A stretch of DNA of 64,000 nt, from the NCBI GenBank assembly GCA_014155875.1, contig JACEFZ010001379.1, positions 487,001-551,000 of the forward strand. The letters run 5' to 3'. Source of the DNA: Cepaea nemoralis (Eukaryota > Mollusca > Gastropoda > Stylommatophora > Helicidae). Under the pieces are notes generated by a model, which did not search any database, was not told where the DNA came from, and was given only the letters and a program-made list of their open reading frames with translations. Below, piece after piece: positions 11,814 through 21,786 of this stretch (position 1 is its first letter; every line of letters starts with the position of its first letter). The position numbers and the translations under genes were made by a program.

Positions 11814-12129
11814 AAATTAATGTACTATGGTGTGTCATGAGGGAGGCAGGCGCGTTGGCGGAATATTTAGAAGACTGCGCTGATAATGTCATGAGTACAG
11901 TCGTCGCCCGCTAAGTGAGGAAAACTCTGGCCATCATTGCCTCCGTGCATTCAGAAGTGCAAAATGTGAAGGTTCAGCGCTGCAGACGGCCACATGGCAG
12001 GTTCCTGGTAGGGGACGTTTTGTGTGGTTGTACCATGAGAATGTAAATGAATGGGTCAGTTCCGTGCTTCCCTAGGCTGGAGTTGAATGTTCATGGAAAT
12101 ACCTCTGCCTTAGTCATGTGCACTTTTGA

Positions 12130-12612
12130 TAAATTCTTATAGAAGAGGTTTAGATAAACACGTTTGCTGAAGGAGTCCAGGATAATTTCTTAAAGAAGAG
12201 GTTTAGGATAGACACGTTTGCTGAAGGAGTCCATGATAATTTCTTAAAGAAGAGGTTTAGGATAGACACATTTGCTGAAGGAGTCCAGGATAATTTCTTA
12301 AAGAAGAGGTTTAGATAAACACGTTTGCTGAAGGAGTCCATGATAATTTCTTAAAGAAGAGGTTTAGGATAGACACATTTGCTGAAGGAGTCCATGATAA
12401 TTTCTTAAAGAAGAGGTTTAGGATAGACACGTTTGCTGAAGGAGTCCATGATAATTTCTTAAAGAAGAGGTTTAGGATAGACACGTTTGCTGAAGGAGTC
12501 CATGATAATTTCTTAAAGAAGAGGTTTAGGATAGACACGTTTGCTGAAGGAGTCCATGATAATTTCTTAAAGAAGAGGTTTAGGATAGACACGTTTGCTG
12601 AAGGAGTCCAGG
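12130..12612. repeat. 54-bp minisatellite, about 9 copies
   Basis: The unit includes TTCTTAAAGAAGAGGTTTAG and GTTTGCTGAAGGAGTCCA. Two units are about 2 bp short (TTTAGATAAAC variants), which breaks the antisense frame. As 54 is divisible by 3, the minus strand reads an 18-residue repeat with no start context, so it is not taken as coding. Confidence 0.95.
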
Positions 12613-12955
12613 AGCTCGTGTTTCCTGCTCATGAAGTAAAAGTTTTCAGAGCGTAGCCTGCGTAGAGAAAGGAGTTGACAGAACATCATTGCATGTCTAC
12701 AAGAAAGCATATGAACGGGGTTGCAAAGAAGACACATGAATTCAGAAGTAAGCTACTTTAATTAATTCATAAGACAGGAAAATGAGAGATAAAACAAAAT
12801 AATTCCTAAGTGTTTATAATGTTAAAGACAATGACAATAGTAAGATAAGACATAAAACAAAACATTTCCTGTGGTAAAGAAACTGATAAATGTTAGTTAC
12901 ACACGTTACATGGAACACTTTCAGAAACATGTGAAACAATTCTCATGCTTTGATT
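12613..12955. other. No recognisable feature
   Basis: AT-rich single-copy-looking sequence with no exon or transposon end that I recognise. Confidence 0.5.
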
Positions 12956-12959
12956 AACA

Positions 12960-13100
12960 CTCATAGAAATAGAGGAAGACAGTTGAGATTAAAGGAGGCA
13001 CTAGACAATATAACATTGCAAAACTTCGCAAAGGGTTCGAACCTGGCTTCTCAAAACGACGAGAGCGCCTTAAAGAAAGAATAAGTGTACTTCAGCACAC
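12960..13100 (-). mobile_element. SINE4-like fragment (tRNA-derived), reverse orientation
   Basis: The segment GGGTTCGAACCTGGCTTCTC reads as a reversed B box. The order B box, TTCTCAAAACGACGA and AATAAGTGTACTTC matches the segment at 48600-48710. Confidence 0.55.
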
Positions 13101-13879
13101 AACTGAAACACATAAACCTAGTAAAAAAACCCTAATTTAAATTGGAACATGAAATGTTTTTGTGGGAGTATCCAGGTAACAACTGGCTGCACCAACACAT
13201 GTTCTTCAGTAGCCTTTGGATAGAAAATGGCGCATAGGCCTGTCTTAAAATATATTTTTGATGAAAATGTTAAGCACATTGATAAATCGTGCGCAACACA
13301 ACGGTCCTTTTAGGTCAACATTTCAGCATCTTCATGCTTGTGTGTTTGTTTTGTTGACATTCTGGGTCGATTGAGCACAGTTAGGTTTTAACTCTCAAGC
13401 GTCTTTCTCTTTTTGTATTTCCATAACACGTATTTGATATATTGTCAGGGGAAACAAAAACAAAACAAAAAGCCAGAGGATCCTTTCCACACTACAAGGT
13501 GAATTTGGTGCACGGTGCTAGCCCCATATTTTAGTCAAATCAACAACTCGATTAGTGATACCTTTCCCTACAGAGTGAAGAAATAATGGATCTTGCATTT
13601 CGGGACTCGTCTACTTACGGACTAGCACATTGAAATCCAGCCTTGTCTCTGGTCAAATTTGAAAATAGTAATTTTCCCTATTGACACGTGAACAGATATA
13701 GCCTCTGCTGAAACATCTCTAATTTCCATTGTCCCACTTAATCTAGTCCTGGCTCCTGGGATATTTTCATTGTTCTCATTGTTTCCATCTTTCCATTGTT
13801 CTCATCCCGTTCTTATGCCTTAATGTAGCCACTGTAGCGTCTTCCCCGTGTTTAAATGTTGTGTTTTTGTGTATGCGTT
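13101..13879. other. No recognisable feature
   Basis: No exon or transposon boundary is evident. A repeat shared with 15700-15790 follows at 13880-13990. Confidence 0.45.
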
Positions 13880-13990
13880 TGTTTTCTGATGAAGGCTGGT
13901 CGCCGGAACGTCCAATATTTTCCGTAATTGTGTTCTGTAAAGCTGCATTACTTTTTGTTATTTTATATTGCTCCGCTATTGAAGAATGAT
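13880..13990. repeat. Dispersed repeat shared with 15700-15790
   Basis: Both segments contain GTTCTGTAAAG-TGCATTAC followed by GTTATTTTATATTG. The family is unknown. Confidence 0.55.
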
Positions 13991-14084
13991 GCAGCGTGGT
14001 TGACTACGATCTGTTCAGTTGATCTGTTAGACGTTTAAGGTCCATCAGAAACCCAGGATTCCTTCCGTTAGGAAATATGCACAC

Positions 14085-14265
14085 AGACGCAGTACCAACA
14101 CACTTGCCTTCCAGCCTATGGGTATGTGTTCAAATCCCAGTCAAGAAATTGTTTGTCATTAACGTGGGATCACAGGTCGGCCCAGCGTAAAATGGGTGCT
14201 AGGAAATGTTTTGGGCAGTGATGGTGGCCCGTGTGATACTGACCACATCGCTAATCGATTGAGAA
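14085..14265 (+). mobile_element. SINE (GACCACATC type)
   Basis: There is a B-box-like GTGTTCAAATCCC and a body ending GGTGGCCCGTGTGATACTGA then CCACATC, shared with 4777-4860. Confidence 0.55.
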
Positions 14266-14423
14266 TTGATATAAAATGCAATACTCCCCATAACGTGAAA
14301 GGCGATAATTTATCTTTACTAACATTTCTAACCGACTGGATGAATGATTAGAATGACATCTTAATTCCCGATTGTTTGATCCATTCATGGCAGTGGGATA
14401 CAGCTGAATCAAATGTTTTACGC

Positions 14424-14724
14424 AGGTCAGCATGGCCGAATGGATAAGAACGCGTGTTCTTAAAAATCCGGTGTGCTGACGCCGAGGTAATTGGTTCATC
14501 GCATAGACCGGACAGTTGGACTAAAATGGTGACCTCTCGTCCTTGACTTTGGGACGTAAATTACAAGTACCTCTGAAGTCGGAGTGGGTTCGCCTCATGG
14601 CGAAGGACACTGTTAATAAGGAAAGCTAATCCAATGCAAAATTTAGTCCAGCACTACTAGAAGTAGTAAGTATGAACTATGCTTGAGTTCAAAGTGAGCG
14701 AGCGCCAACAACAACAAAAAAAAA
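14424..14724 (+). mobile_element. SINE1, nearly complete copy
   Basis: This is the reference copy for the family used here. It has a tRNA-Leu/Ser-like head (CATGGCCGAATGGATAAGA), then GGACAGTTGGACTAAAATGG, CCTCTCGTCCTTGACTTTGG, GGAGTGGGTTCGCCTCATGG, AAAGCTAATCC and AGTGAGCGAGCG, followed by a CAA/A-rich tail. The length is about 300 bp. Related copies lie at 961, 1190, 4188, 38345, 53895 and 61605. Confidence 0.82.
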
Positions 14725-14924
14725 CACTATTTGACACTGACTCAAGTAAGCACATATACAATCTCAGCGGTATCTATGTTTGCTAAGCAAATCTTAGGTA
14801 TAGCGATTTATGTTTAGGAAATGAGTTGTTGGTATAATATTACTGGCGTGAAAAGATGTGCATATTAGAAATTAATGTTAGCGCTATGTGACAAATAATG
14901 GAATCCATCATAAAGTACCTAGCC

Positions 14925-15110
14925 GACTGGAGTGGGTGATCATGCTTCTCCATATCTTGCATCTCCAACGGCACGTATCAGTTCGTGTGCTGACACCATT
15001 CCGTGTCATGAGACAAGAGTGTCAAGAGTTTATCTCGTTGTCTTCCTTCATCTCTCTTTCCAACAATATTTCCAGTTGTCACACTATGCTCTAGATTTTG
15101 TCTTCTCATT
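14925..15110 (-). mobile_element. LINE-F 3' fragment
   Basis: It matches the reverse complement of part of the LINE-F copy at 25662-26150, including the CATGAGACAAGAGTG-type region coding for the C-terminus. The frame is lost. Confidence 0.6.
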
Positions 15111-15670
15111 TATTCATTCAGTAGCATGTCCTTTGCGTAAACTTGGTCCCATAACATCTGTCCGGAAAACTTTTCATTCATAAGCAAGATGTCCCGCGTC
15201 TGATACATCCATCTGGAGATCATCAGCCACATCCTGCACCCATCTTCTCTTTGGCCTTCCTCTTCGACTCTTCCCAGGCATATACCCCTCCATTATTGTT
15301 CTCTCCAAACTGTCATGACGTTTCAGATGACCAAAATATTTCAATCTTCTTTGTTTTATCGTCTTTAATAGCCAACCTTCTTCAATATTCAGCTCTTGAC
15401 GTAAGGATTCATTTGTTCTTTTCTGTATCCAAGATATTCTTAGAACCTGTTTAAAACATTTATATTTAAAGGCGCTGTTCAGCTTACTTAGTAAGTGTCT
15501 AGGTCTCACAGGCGTATGTTGCAATGGGAAAGATGCATGCTCTTAAAAAATCTAATTTTTGTAGTTCTATCTGTCCCACTCCACAATTTATTCAGTTGGT
15601 TAAGTTTTAGAAGAGCAATAGATATTCGTCTTTTAAGAACACAATCTTTACAGAACAGAATTACTAAAAA
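15111..15670 (-). mobile_element. LINE-C 3' fragment
   Basis: The minus strand encodes the RT thumb of a LINE in pieces: DCVLKRR, TDRTTKIRFFKSM, then FKYKCFKQVLRISW, GWLLKTIKQR, YFGHLKRH and GRPKRRWVQDVADDLQMDVS. It ends with the family's TGCTACTGAATGAATG-type tail near 15111. It is 5'-truncated at about 15670. Confidence 0.85.
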
Positions 15671-15699
15671 TGCAGGACGGTGCAGCGACTAGCCCTTAT

Positions 15700-15790
15700 C
15701 AGCAAACAACTAGTCGCCACAACGTCCTGTATGTTTTATAATTCTGTTCTGTAAAGTTGCATTACGTTCTGTTATTTTATATTGTTTTCA
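15700..15790. repeat. Dispersed repeat shared with 13880-13990
   Basis: It has the same GTTCTGTAAAG-TGCATTAC and GTTATTTTATATTG segments as the earlier copy. Confidence 0.5.
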
Positions 15791-15835
15791 TTTCCACAGC
15801 TTTACCGCTGTTCCCCTGATTTTATTCATACTTTA

Positions 15836-16200
15836 ATTGTGATATACTTGGTCTTGCAAGCCATAACCATAACATCGTATAGAAGATGCATTGCAGAGAT
15901 GCCATGATGGAGCAGTAAGAAAACGAGTCTTGAAATCCAATATAGGAACTGTACTGCTGTGTGCAAGTAAAACATAGACAATTAGAAGAGACGATGAGAA
16001 ACATCTAATGGCAGTGGAAATGTAGTTTCTGGGGAAAAGGGAACGAATACAATAGACGGACACAAAACGAACAAGGGAGTGGTTCAAGAAACAAATTGAA
16101 ACATTACATTGATTAAAAAAATTAGTTAGACAACCAAGATGTATGGCAACGTCATATGAGAAATAAACTTGAAAACTTAGTGACAAACAACAACACTGTT
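15836..16200 (+). mobile_element. LINE-E fragment, strongly decayed
   Basis: Pieces of an RT thumb can be read on the plus strand (RVLKSNIGTVLLCASKT, RRDDEKHLMAVEM), with stops and shifts. The closest relative in the window is 54960-56030. Confidence 0.5.
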
Positions 16201-16242
16201 AGTAATAGAGCTAGAGGATGGCAAAGAGGTAGATACACGCAA

Positions 16243-16255
16243 TCATCACCATCAC

Positions 16256-16320
<65 letters not shown>
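16243..16320. repeat. (CAT)n microsatellite, expanded LINE-B tail
   Basis: About 26 CAT units sit directly against the LINE-B 3' terminus (GGCACTT on the minus strand). The native tail at 53682-53692 has only three or four units. Confidence 0.93.
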
Positions 16321-17687
16321 AGTGCCATGCCGACTGGCCTTGGGCGTTCATGGCTCTCCACAGATCTCGGTCTTTGGTTTTCTGGATCAACTCTGCTGCT
16401 GATATTCCTCCATGCCACCGTCTCAATCCATCCAGCATCATTTCTCTTGGTCTGCCTCTGCCTCTCTTCCCCTCGATCTTTCCAGTTGTCACGATGTTCT
16501 CCAATGCCTCTCTTCTCATCACATGACTATAGAAAACTGTTTGTTTCTTTCTTATTGTTGTATATTATGTTCTAGTATCTTTAGCCTCTTTCAGGCAGTC
16601 GTTGTCAGTTACTTTGGCAGTCGAAGGAATTCCCAACATTCGTCTCAGGAACCACATCTCTGTTGCTTCAAAGTTCTTCCTAAATTGTTCATTTACATTC
16701 CAAGATTCACAGCCATACAGCAAAACAGGTTCTATATAGCACCTTAGCACTCTCTTTCTTACATTCAATGATAGTGATTTATTGCATAAGATATTCAATA
16801 TTCATTTTCTGAAATGCAACTTTTGCCTGCCCTATTTCTCTCTTAATCTCTGTTGTGCATCTTCCATCTGATGTTATAAATGCCCTTAAGTATTTAAACC
16901 TATCCAGTGCAGTGATGTCGGTTCTTGACTCAACCCAACTCAACTATCCACTTGGTTTAGAGTTGTCTCTTCTATTTCTGTTTCACATATTGGCGTAACT
17001 GTTTTCTTTGATATCACCATTGTTACTGTTTTCTTGTTATTAAAGGAGAGTCTTTTCTTTGCACTGTCTGTTACTACAATGTTCAAGAATTGTTGTAGAT
17101 CTTTTGCATTATCCGCCACCAATACTGTGTTATCTGCCTAGCTTATATTGTTTATAGTATAACCTTCTAATAGTATTCCTGGTTTCTCTTTCATCTCTCT
17201 CATTGTTACTTCACTATAGAGGAAGAAGAGATCCGGTGATAAAACACAGCCCTGTCGTACTCCCAGCCTTATTTGTTCATAATTACCCTATTTCCTATCT
17301 CAATTGCTGCTACTTGGTTCCTGTAAATATTCTTTATTATTCTGAGATCCCACACATCAATGTTAATATCTAACAACATTTTAATCAGTTCACCATGTTT
17401 TACTTTAGCAAATGCCTTAGTATAATCTATGAAGCACAAATATATGTCTTTGTGTGTCTGTATGATCTTTCTATTAGTGTCCGTAATGTATATATTGCAT
17501 TGTTTCTACCCGTTCCTCCCACAAATCCACACTGTTCTTCACCAATTTCCATTGTTAGTTTCTTTCTTGTTCTTCTCATTATAATTCTGAGTAGAAGCTT
17601 AGTGAGATGGTTTATGAGGTTAATTGTACGAACATCTTCGCATTCAATTGCCCCTGGTCTTTTTGGTATAGCTATGAATACATATTT

Positions 17688-17831
17688 CCCCGGGAAGGTT
17701 AACCCGGTCAACAAATGCCCGCAGAAGTCGGATGTGTCGGCCTAACGGCGCAAGAACGCAGCTCTGCTGTAAACAGGCACAACGCAGTCACATCCGAAAA
17801 AATACTCCGGATGAACGAAGAAGAAGAAGAA
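17688..17831 (+). mobile_element. Short GAA-tailed retroposon nested in LINE-B, 12-bp target-site duplication
   Basis: The 144-bp element is flanked by GAATACATATTT at 17676-17687 and 17832-17843. Removing it restores the LINE-B sequence around the IAIPKRP region, as judged from 52370-52400. It begins CCCCGGGAAGGTTAACCCGG and ends GGATGAACGAAGAAGAAG. Confidence 0.95.
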
Positions 17832-18160
17832 GAATACATATTTCAGCATATAGCTCGGTAGATATCCACTGCTGTAAATATCATTCAACATTTTGGTTAA
17901 TATATCCATTCCAAATTCTCCCAGTACTTCTAATTCTTATATTGTGATGCCCTCTGGCCCAGCTGTTTTTCATTTCTTCATATGTTTGACAGCGCCAGCG
18001 ACGTCTTCTTTTAGAATTGGTGGACCTTTTAAGTTATTTTCTTCTGTTAATTCTGCCCTTTCTCCATCATATAATTCTCTTATATACTCATTCCACCTAT
18101 TCATTATAGCATCCTCTTCCAATAACATGTTCCCTGATTTTGATTTTAAACACACTGTAT

Positions 18161-18253
18161 CTCCCCCGATGTGTCTCCACCTTGCCGTGGTGGGGGAGCT
18201 TGCGTGTCCCATCGACCCCATGTGCTTGCCGATGGGTGAAAAAACTACATATC
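18161..18253 (+). ncRNA. HDV-like self-cleaving ribozyme at the RZ 5' end
   Basis: The segment folds by hand into the nested double-pseudoknot order of HDV ribozymes. P1 is CTCCCCC (18161-18167) with GGGGGAG (18192-18198). P2 is GATGTGT (18168-18174) with ACATATC (18247-18253). P3 is ACC/GGT (18179-18181, 18189-18191) with a 7-nt loop TTGCCGT. P4 is CCCATCG (18208-18214) with CGATGGG (18230-18236). The predicted cleavage site lies exactly at the element's 5' boundary as fixed by the target-site duplication. The first base of J4/2 is T (TGAA) where active HDV-like ribozymes have C, so this copy may be inactive, perhaps through CpG decay. Confidence 0.68.
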
Positions 18254-19817
18254 GGACAGCATATGGGATAGGGACCAGACTAAGAGAGACACAACCTGCT
18301 GCTCTGCAGGTGACTGAGGATAGCAGTCAAAAGTTTAAAAAGGTGCACGAAGGCACGAAGGCAAACGCTTTTGGTTCGGACAAAACTCTTAAGGCTCCCT
18401 GTCGAGGGCTGTGGCTGAACGCCTCTAAGCCACAAACCCTCACATCTGAGAGCCAGGCCGATACCCGCCTACCGAAAAATAGAAGCGTGATACTGAGCAA
18501 GCTACATGCTCAGTTCTATTACATGTTCGAAGGCTCTCAGCTGGGGAATATGAGAGATTCCCGGATGAGAGGGCCAGGACGTTTCTCGTCCACTGCTGCA
18601 CGAAGGTAAGGTGCTGAGCCGGCAGCACATGTAGCCTACCTGGTGAGCGAGTACGAAAAGTCAGAAAAGTGCCCCAGTCGAAGGAAATGGCTACGAAAAC
18701 TGTCTGTATCCAGCTCACAGAGAGTATAGACAAAAGTGGAAGAACGTCTCAATGACGCAAAATGGAACGCACGGCGAGCGGACCTATTGCGTGGTCTGAA
18801 GTCAAAATAAAAAGCGTACCGAGTGGATGTCGCTCGCAGTCTGACCGCTCCTGGTGTGTGTTTGAGCGATCAGTGGCAAACGGGTTGCCCAACACATGGA
18901 AGTGAGGAACTAAAGCAGCCATGAGCAGGACGTGGCAACTCCTCGGGTGAGCCCAGTCTCAGAGCTCTGCAATTATGGAAGCCTCCTTGGATAGCAAGGG
19001 AATGCCCAAGGTCTGCCCCTGCCTTCCCTTGAGGGCCGACCTCGATGTCGCTGATCGTTCTATCTTGACCAGCTGAGATGTTGGCGACATCACAACAGTC
19101 TTACGTGCTACGAAACCAGAGGAAGGCTAACCTCATTAAAAAATGCCCGCCGGAAGTCGGAAGTGTCGTCCTACGGGTGGCAAACTAAAAATTGACACTA
19201 CGCAATTACGTCCGAGTGAATTGTCTCGTCCGATTGTCTCTTGTGCTAGGAACAGCTCCGACTACCTAGTTTCCGAATGCCGCTCTTGTTCGGAACAGCT
19301 CTGACTAGGTAGTTTCCGAATGTCCGACGTGTCTGGAACAGCTCTGACGGACACAACGACAAGCACATGTCCGAAAAACTCGCTTAGTGGATACTGACTG
19401 CAGACCGGCTTGGTTTGTGCGGGAAAGGCTCGGGGTGAACGAAATGCCCAATATATTGAAGTGAGGAATTAAAGCAGCCATGAGCAGGACGTGACGATTC
19501 CCTCTGTGTGCCCAGTACCAGGGCGCTATGTGCCGGCCCTGCAATTATGGAAGCCACCCAGGATGGCGGAAAATGCTATGGACTGTCCCTGCCTTCATTT
19601 GAGGGATGACCGTGCAGTCTCCGACTCTTCCAACATTACCAGCTGGGAGGTGGACAGTACCACAAAAGTGAGAGTCTCCCAGGAATGCTAACCTGGTCAA
19701 AAATGCACGCTAAAAGCCGGATGTGTTGGCCTAAGGGTTTCGATCCAAGGGTGCCTAACTAGACACACCGCAATCACATCTGAAAAAACACTCCGGATGA
19801 ACGCAAAGAAGAAGAAG
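18161..19817 (+). mobile_element. RZ retroposon, full-length reference copy (1657 bp)
   Basis: The element is flanked by a perfect 13-bp duplication AAACACACTGTAT at 18148-18160 and 19818-19830, so both ends are exact. It starts at the ribozyme P1 strand and ends GGATGAACGCAAAGAAGAAG. No ORF longer than about 240 codons exists and none is shared with the other copies, so it is non-autonomous. It contains a direct repeat of about 375 bp (from about 18888 and from about 19444). Each repeat ends in a block related to the short GAA-tailed elements. The matching tail suggests mobilisation by LINE-A (inference). Confidence 0.92.
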
Positions 19818-19898
19818 AAACACACTGTATTTATTCTTATTTTTCTTCCCGTGAGCTCACTGATTTGTCTGTACATATATTTTTGTATCTTTAAAATA

Positions 19899-20832
19899 CG
19901 AGGGCGAGTCAATAAGTAAGTCACACAGTTCTGTGGGATGGCAGGTAAATGTAGTTGGTGTGTTCTACAGGTGTCATTAGGTGACAGAAACATCCGTCTT
20001 TATATTCCCGTTCGTCAGGTGGCGAGATGTCTCATACGCATGCGCAGCGCATAAACAAAATGGCGTCTGTACTTACGGCGTGTACAACCAAAGAGCAACG
20101 TGCTGTTGTGCGTTTATTTTTTTTTGGGGGGGGGGGCAAAAGGACTGCCTGCAAAGGACATTCATAAGGAAATGCTTCCTGTTTATACTGACAAATGTTT
20201 GTCCCGCAGAGCTGTGCATAGCTGGGTAGAAAACCGCCTTCTTTGCCTTTTGTCTAAAAATTCAAGGTTACGCCATCAGCAGGGAAGGTTATGCTGACAG
20301 TGTTCTGGGATTGTCAAGGAGTGCTTTTAACCAATTTCAAGAATGAAGGTGACAATTTGAGTTCTCAATCGTACTGTGAAGTTCTATCGATGCTTCATGA
20401 TGCAATTCGAAGAAAACGTCCAAGACTGCTGACTAGAGGAGTGCTACTTCTTCATGGCAATGCCAGACAACATAAGGCTCGATTAACTCAGGAGAAAATT
20501 AACCGAGATGGGAAGCTCCGGAACATCCACCTTACAGCCCCGACTTAGCCCCTAGCGATTTCCACGTTTTTGGTCCACTGAAAACCCACCTTGGCGGGAG
20601 ACATTCCGCGAATGACGCCGAAGTTGAATGTGAAGTGAAAACGTGGTTTTGAAAACAGAGCACGCAGTTCTATGCAGACGGTTTGGGAGGACTGATAAAA
20701 CGATGGGTTAAGTGCTTCAATGTTGGTGGAAATTATCTTGAGAAATGTATGTATAAAAATAAACTGGTTTCAAGTTGTTATCATAGTTATTTTTCTACAG
20801 CCATTTGTGACTTACTTATTGACTTCCCCTCG
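19899..20832 (+). mobile_element. mariner-family DNA transposon, internally deleted
   Basis: Terminal inverted repeats of about 28 bp start CGAGGGCGAGTCAATAAGTA and are matched at the right end (CTTATTGACTTCCCCTCG). TA dinucleotides flank both sides (19897-19898, 20833-20834). It is inserted in LINE-B. The length of 934 bp is short of the usual 1.3 kb. Confidence 0.93.
20058..20745 (+). pseudogene. mariner transposase remnant
   Basis: The N-terminal helix-turn-helix part is present (TTKEQRAVVR, LPAKDIHKEM, SRRAVHSWVE) but is interrupted by a G-run frameshift near 20130. The sequence then jumps near 20285 to MLTVFWDCQGVLL, so the region with the first catalytic Asp is deleted. The second catalytic Asp is replaced (HGNARQH where the family has HDNARPH). 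The third motif YSPDLAPSDF survives near 20530 in another frame, followed by HLGG and INVGG-like ends. The product would be an inactive DDD transposase. The call is certain at family level; the subfamily is not assigned. Confidence 0.9.
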
Positions 20833-21786
20833 TAATTTAATTCAATTTTCTTGCACTGCTCATTTAACCAACTTTCTTTTGCCTTCGCACACTTATGTCT
20901 TACTTCTTTGTTTATCTTATCATATTCTTGTTTGACATTTTTACTCTATTTCCTGTTGGCTATCAACCTTAAGATTTCTTCACTCATCCATTTTTCTTTG
21001 CTTTTTTGGTTTCTCTCCAGTAATATTTCTTTGCTCGTTTGATGAATGGAGGCCCTTAACATTTCCCATTGTTCGTTTATACTCTGTATTTTAGCTATTG
21101 CATAGTACCTATTGTTCACAGTCACTCTGTATTGTTCTTGAATTTCTTTATCTATCTTCAAAACCGCTTTATTAAGTCTCATGTTCTTAGCCACTTTTGT
21201 TTCCTCTCTTCAGTCTTACCTTGATTAGTCCACATAGTGATACATGATCAACATTACAGTCAGCACCAGGCATTGTCTTTACATTAATTAACACATTTCT
21301 AAACCTTTTATTAATAAATATGTAGTCAATTTGATTGAGTATTTTCTTATCAGGGTTTTACCATGTGTACAGTCGTGTTTTGTGGCTTATAAACCAGGTT
21401 CTTTACAATTATCATATCAGTGATATTTGCCCACTCTACTAGTTGCTCTCCTCTTTAATTTTTTGTACCTAAACCATAATTCCCCACTATATCCTCCATT
21501 TTTCGTTTTCCTTCTTGTCCATTAAAATCAACTAGTTATATTTTTATTTCTTGTGATTTAATTTGAGAAAATGTTATATTTCTTCATCACCACTGCTTGT
21601 TGTAGGTGCGTATACTTGCACAATATTTATATCTATTGGTTTGCCTTTGATATTGACCATAATAACTCTATCTGAAATACACCAGTATCCATTAATCGGC
21701 TTGGCTGTTTGTTTATCAAATATTAGTCGCTCACCTTTTTCGTGTGAATCCCCTACCAAAAACAAAAAACAAAAAAATTATTGTGT

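Noticed and set aside
12150..12592. Repetitive protein frames with an 18-residue repeat
   Set aside because: The 54-bp minisatellite keeps frame by length; there is no start context, and shorter units break the frame.
15251..15692. Plus-strand frames of about 65 codons rich in Phe and Leu
   Set aside because: They are antisense shadows of a LINE-C fragment; the same shadows recur at every LINE-C copy.
17893..18609. A 238-codon frame on the plus strand
   Set aside because: It runs antisense through LINE-B into the non-coding RZ element and has no domain; it is not shared with other RZ copies.
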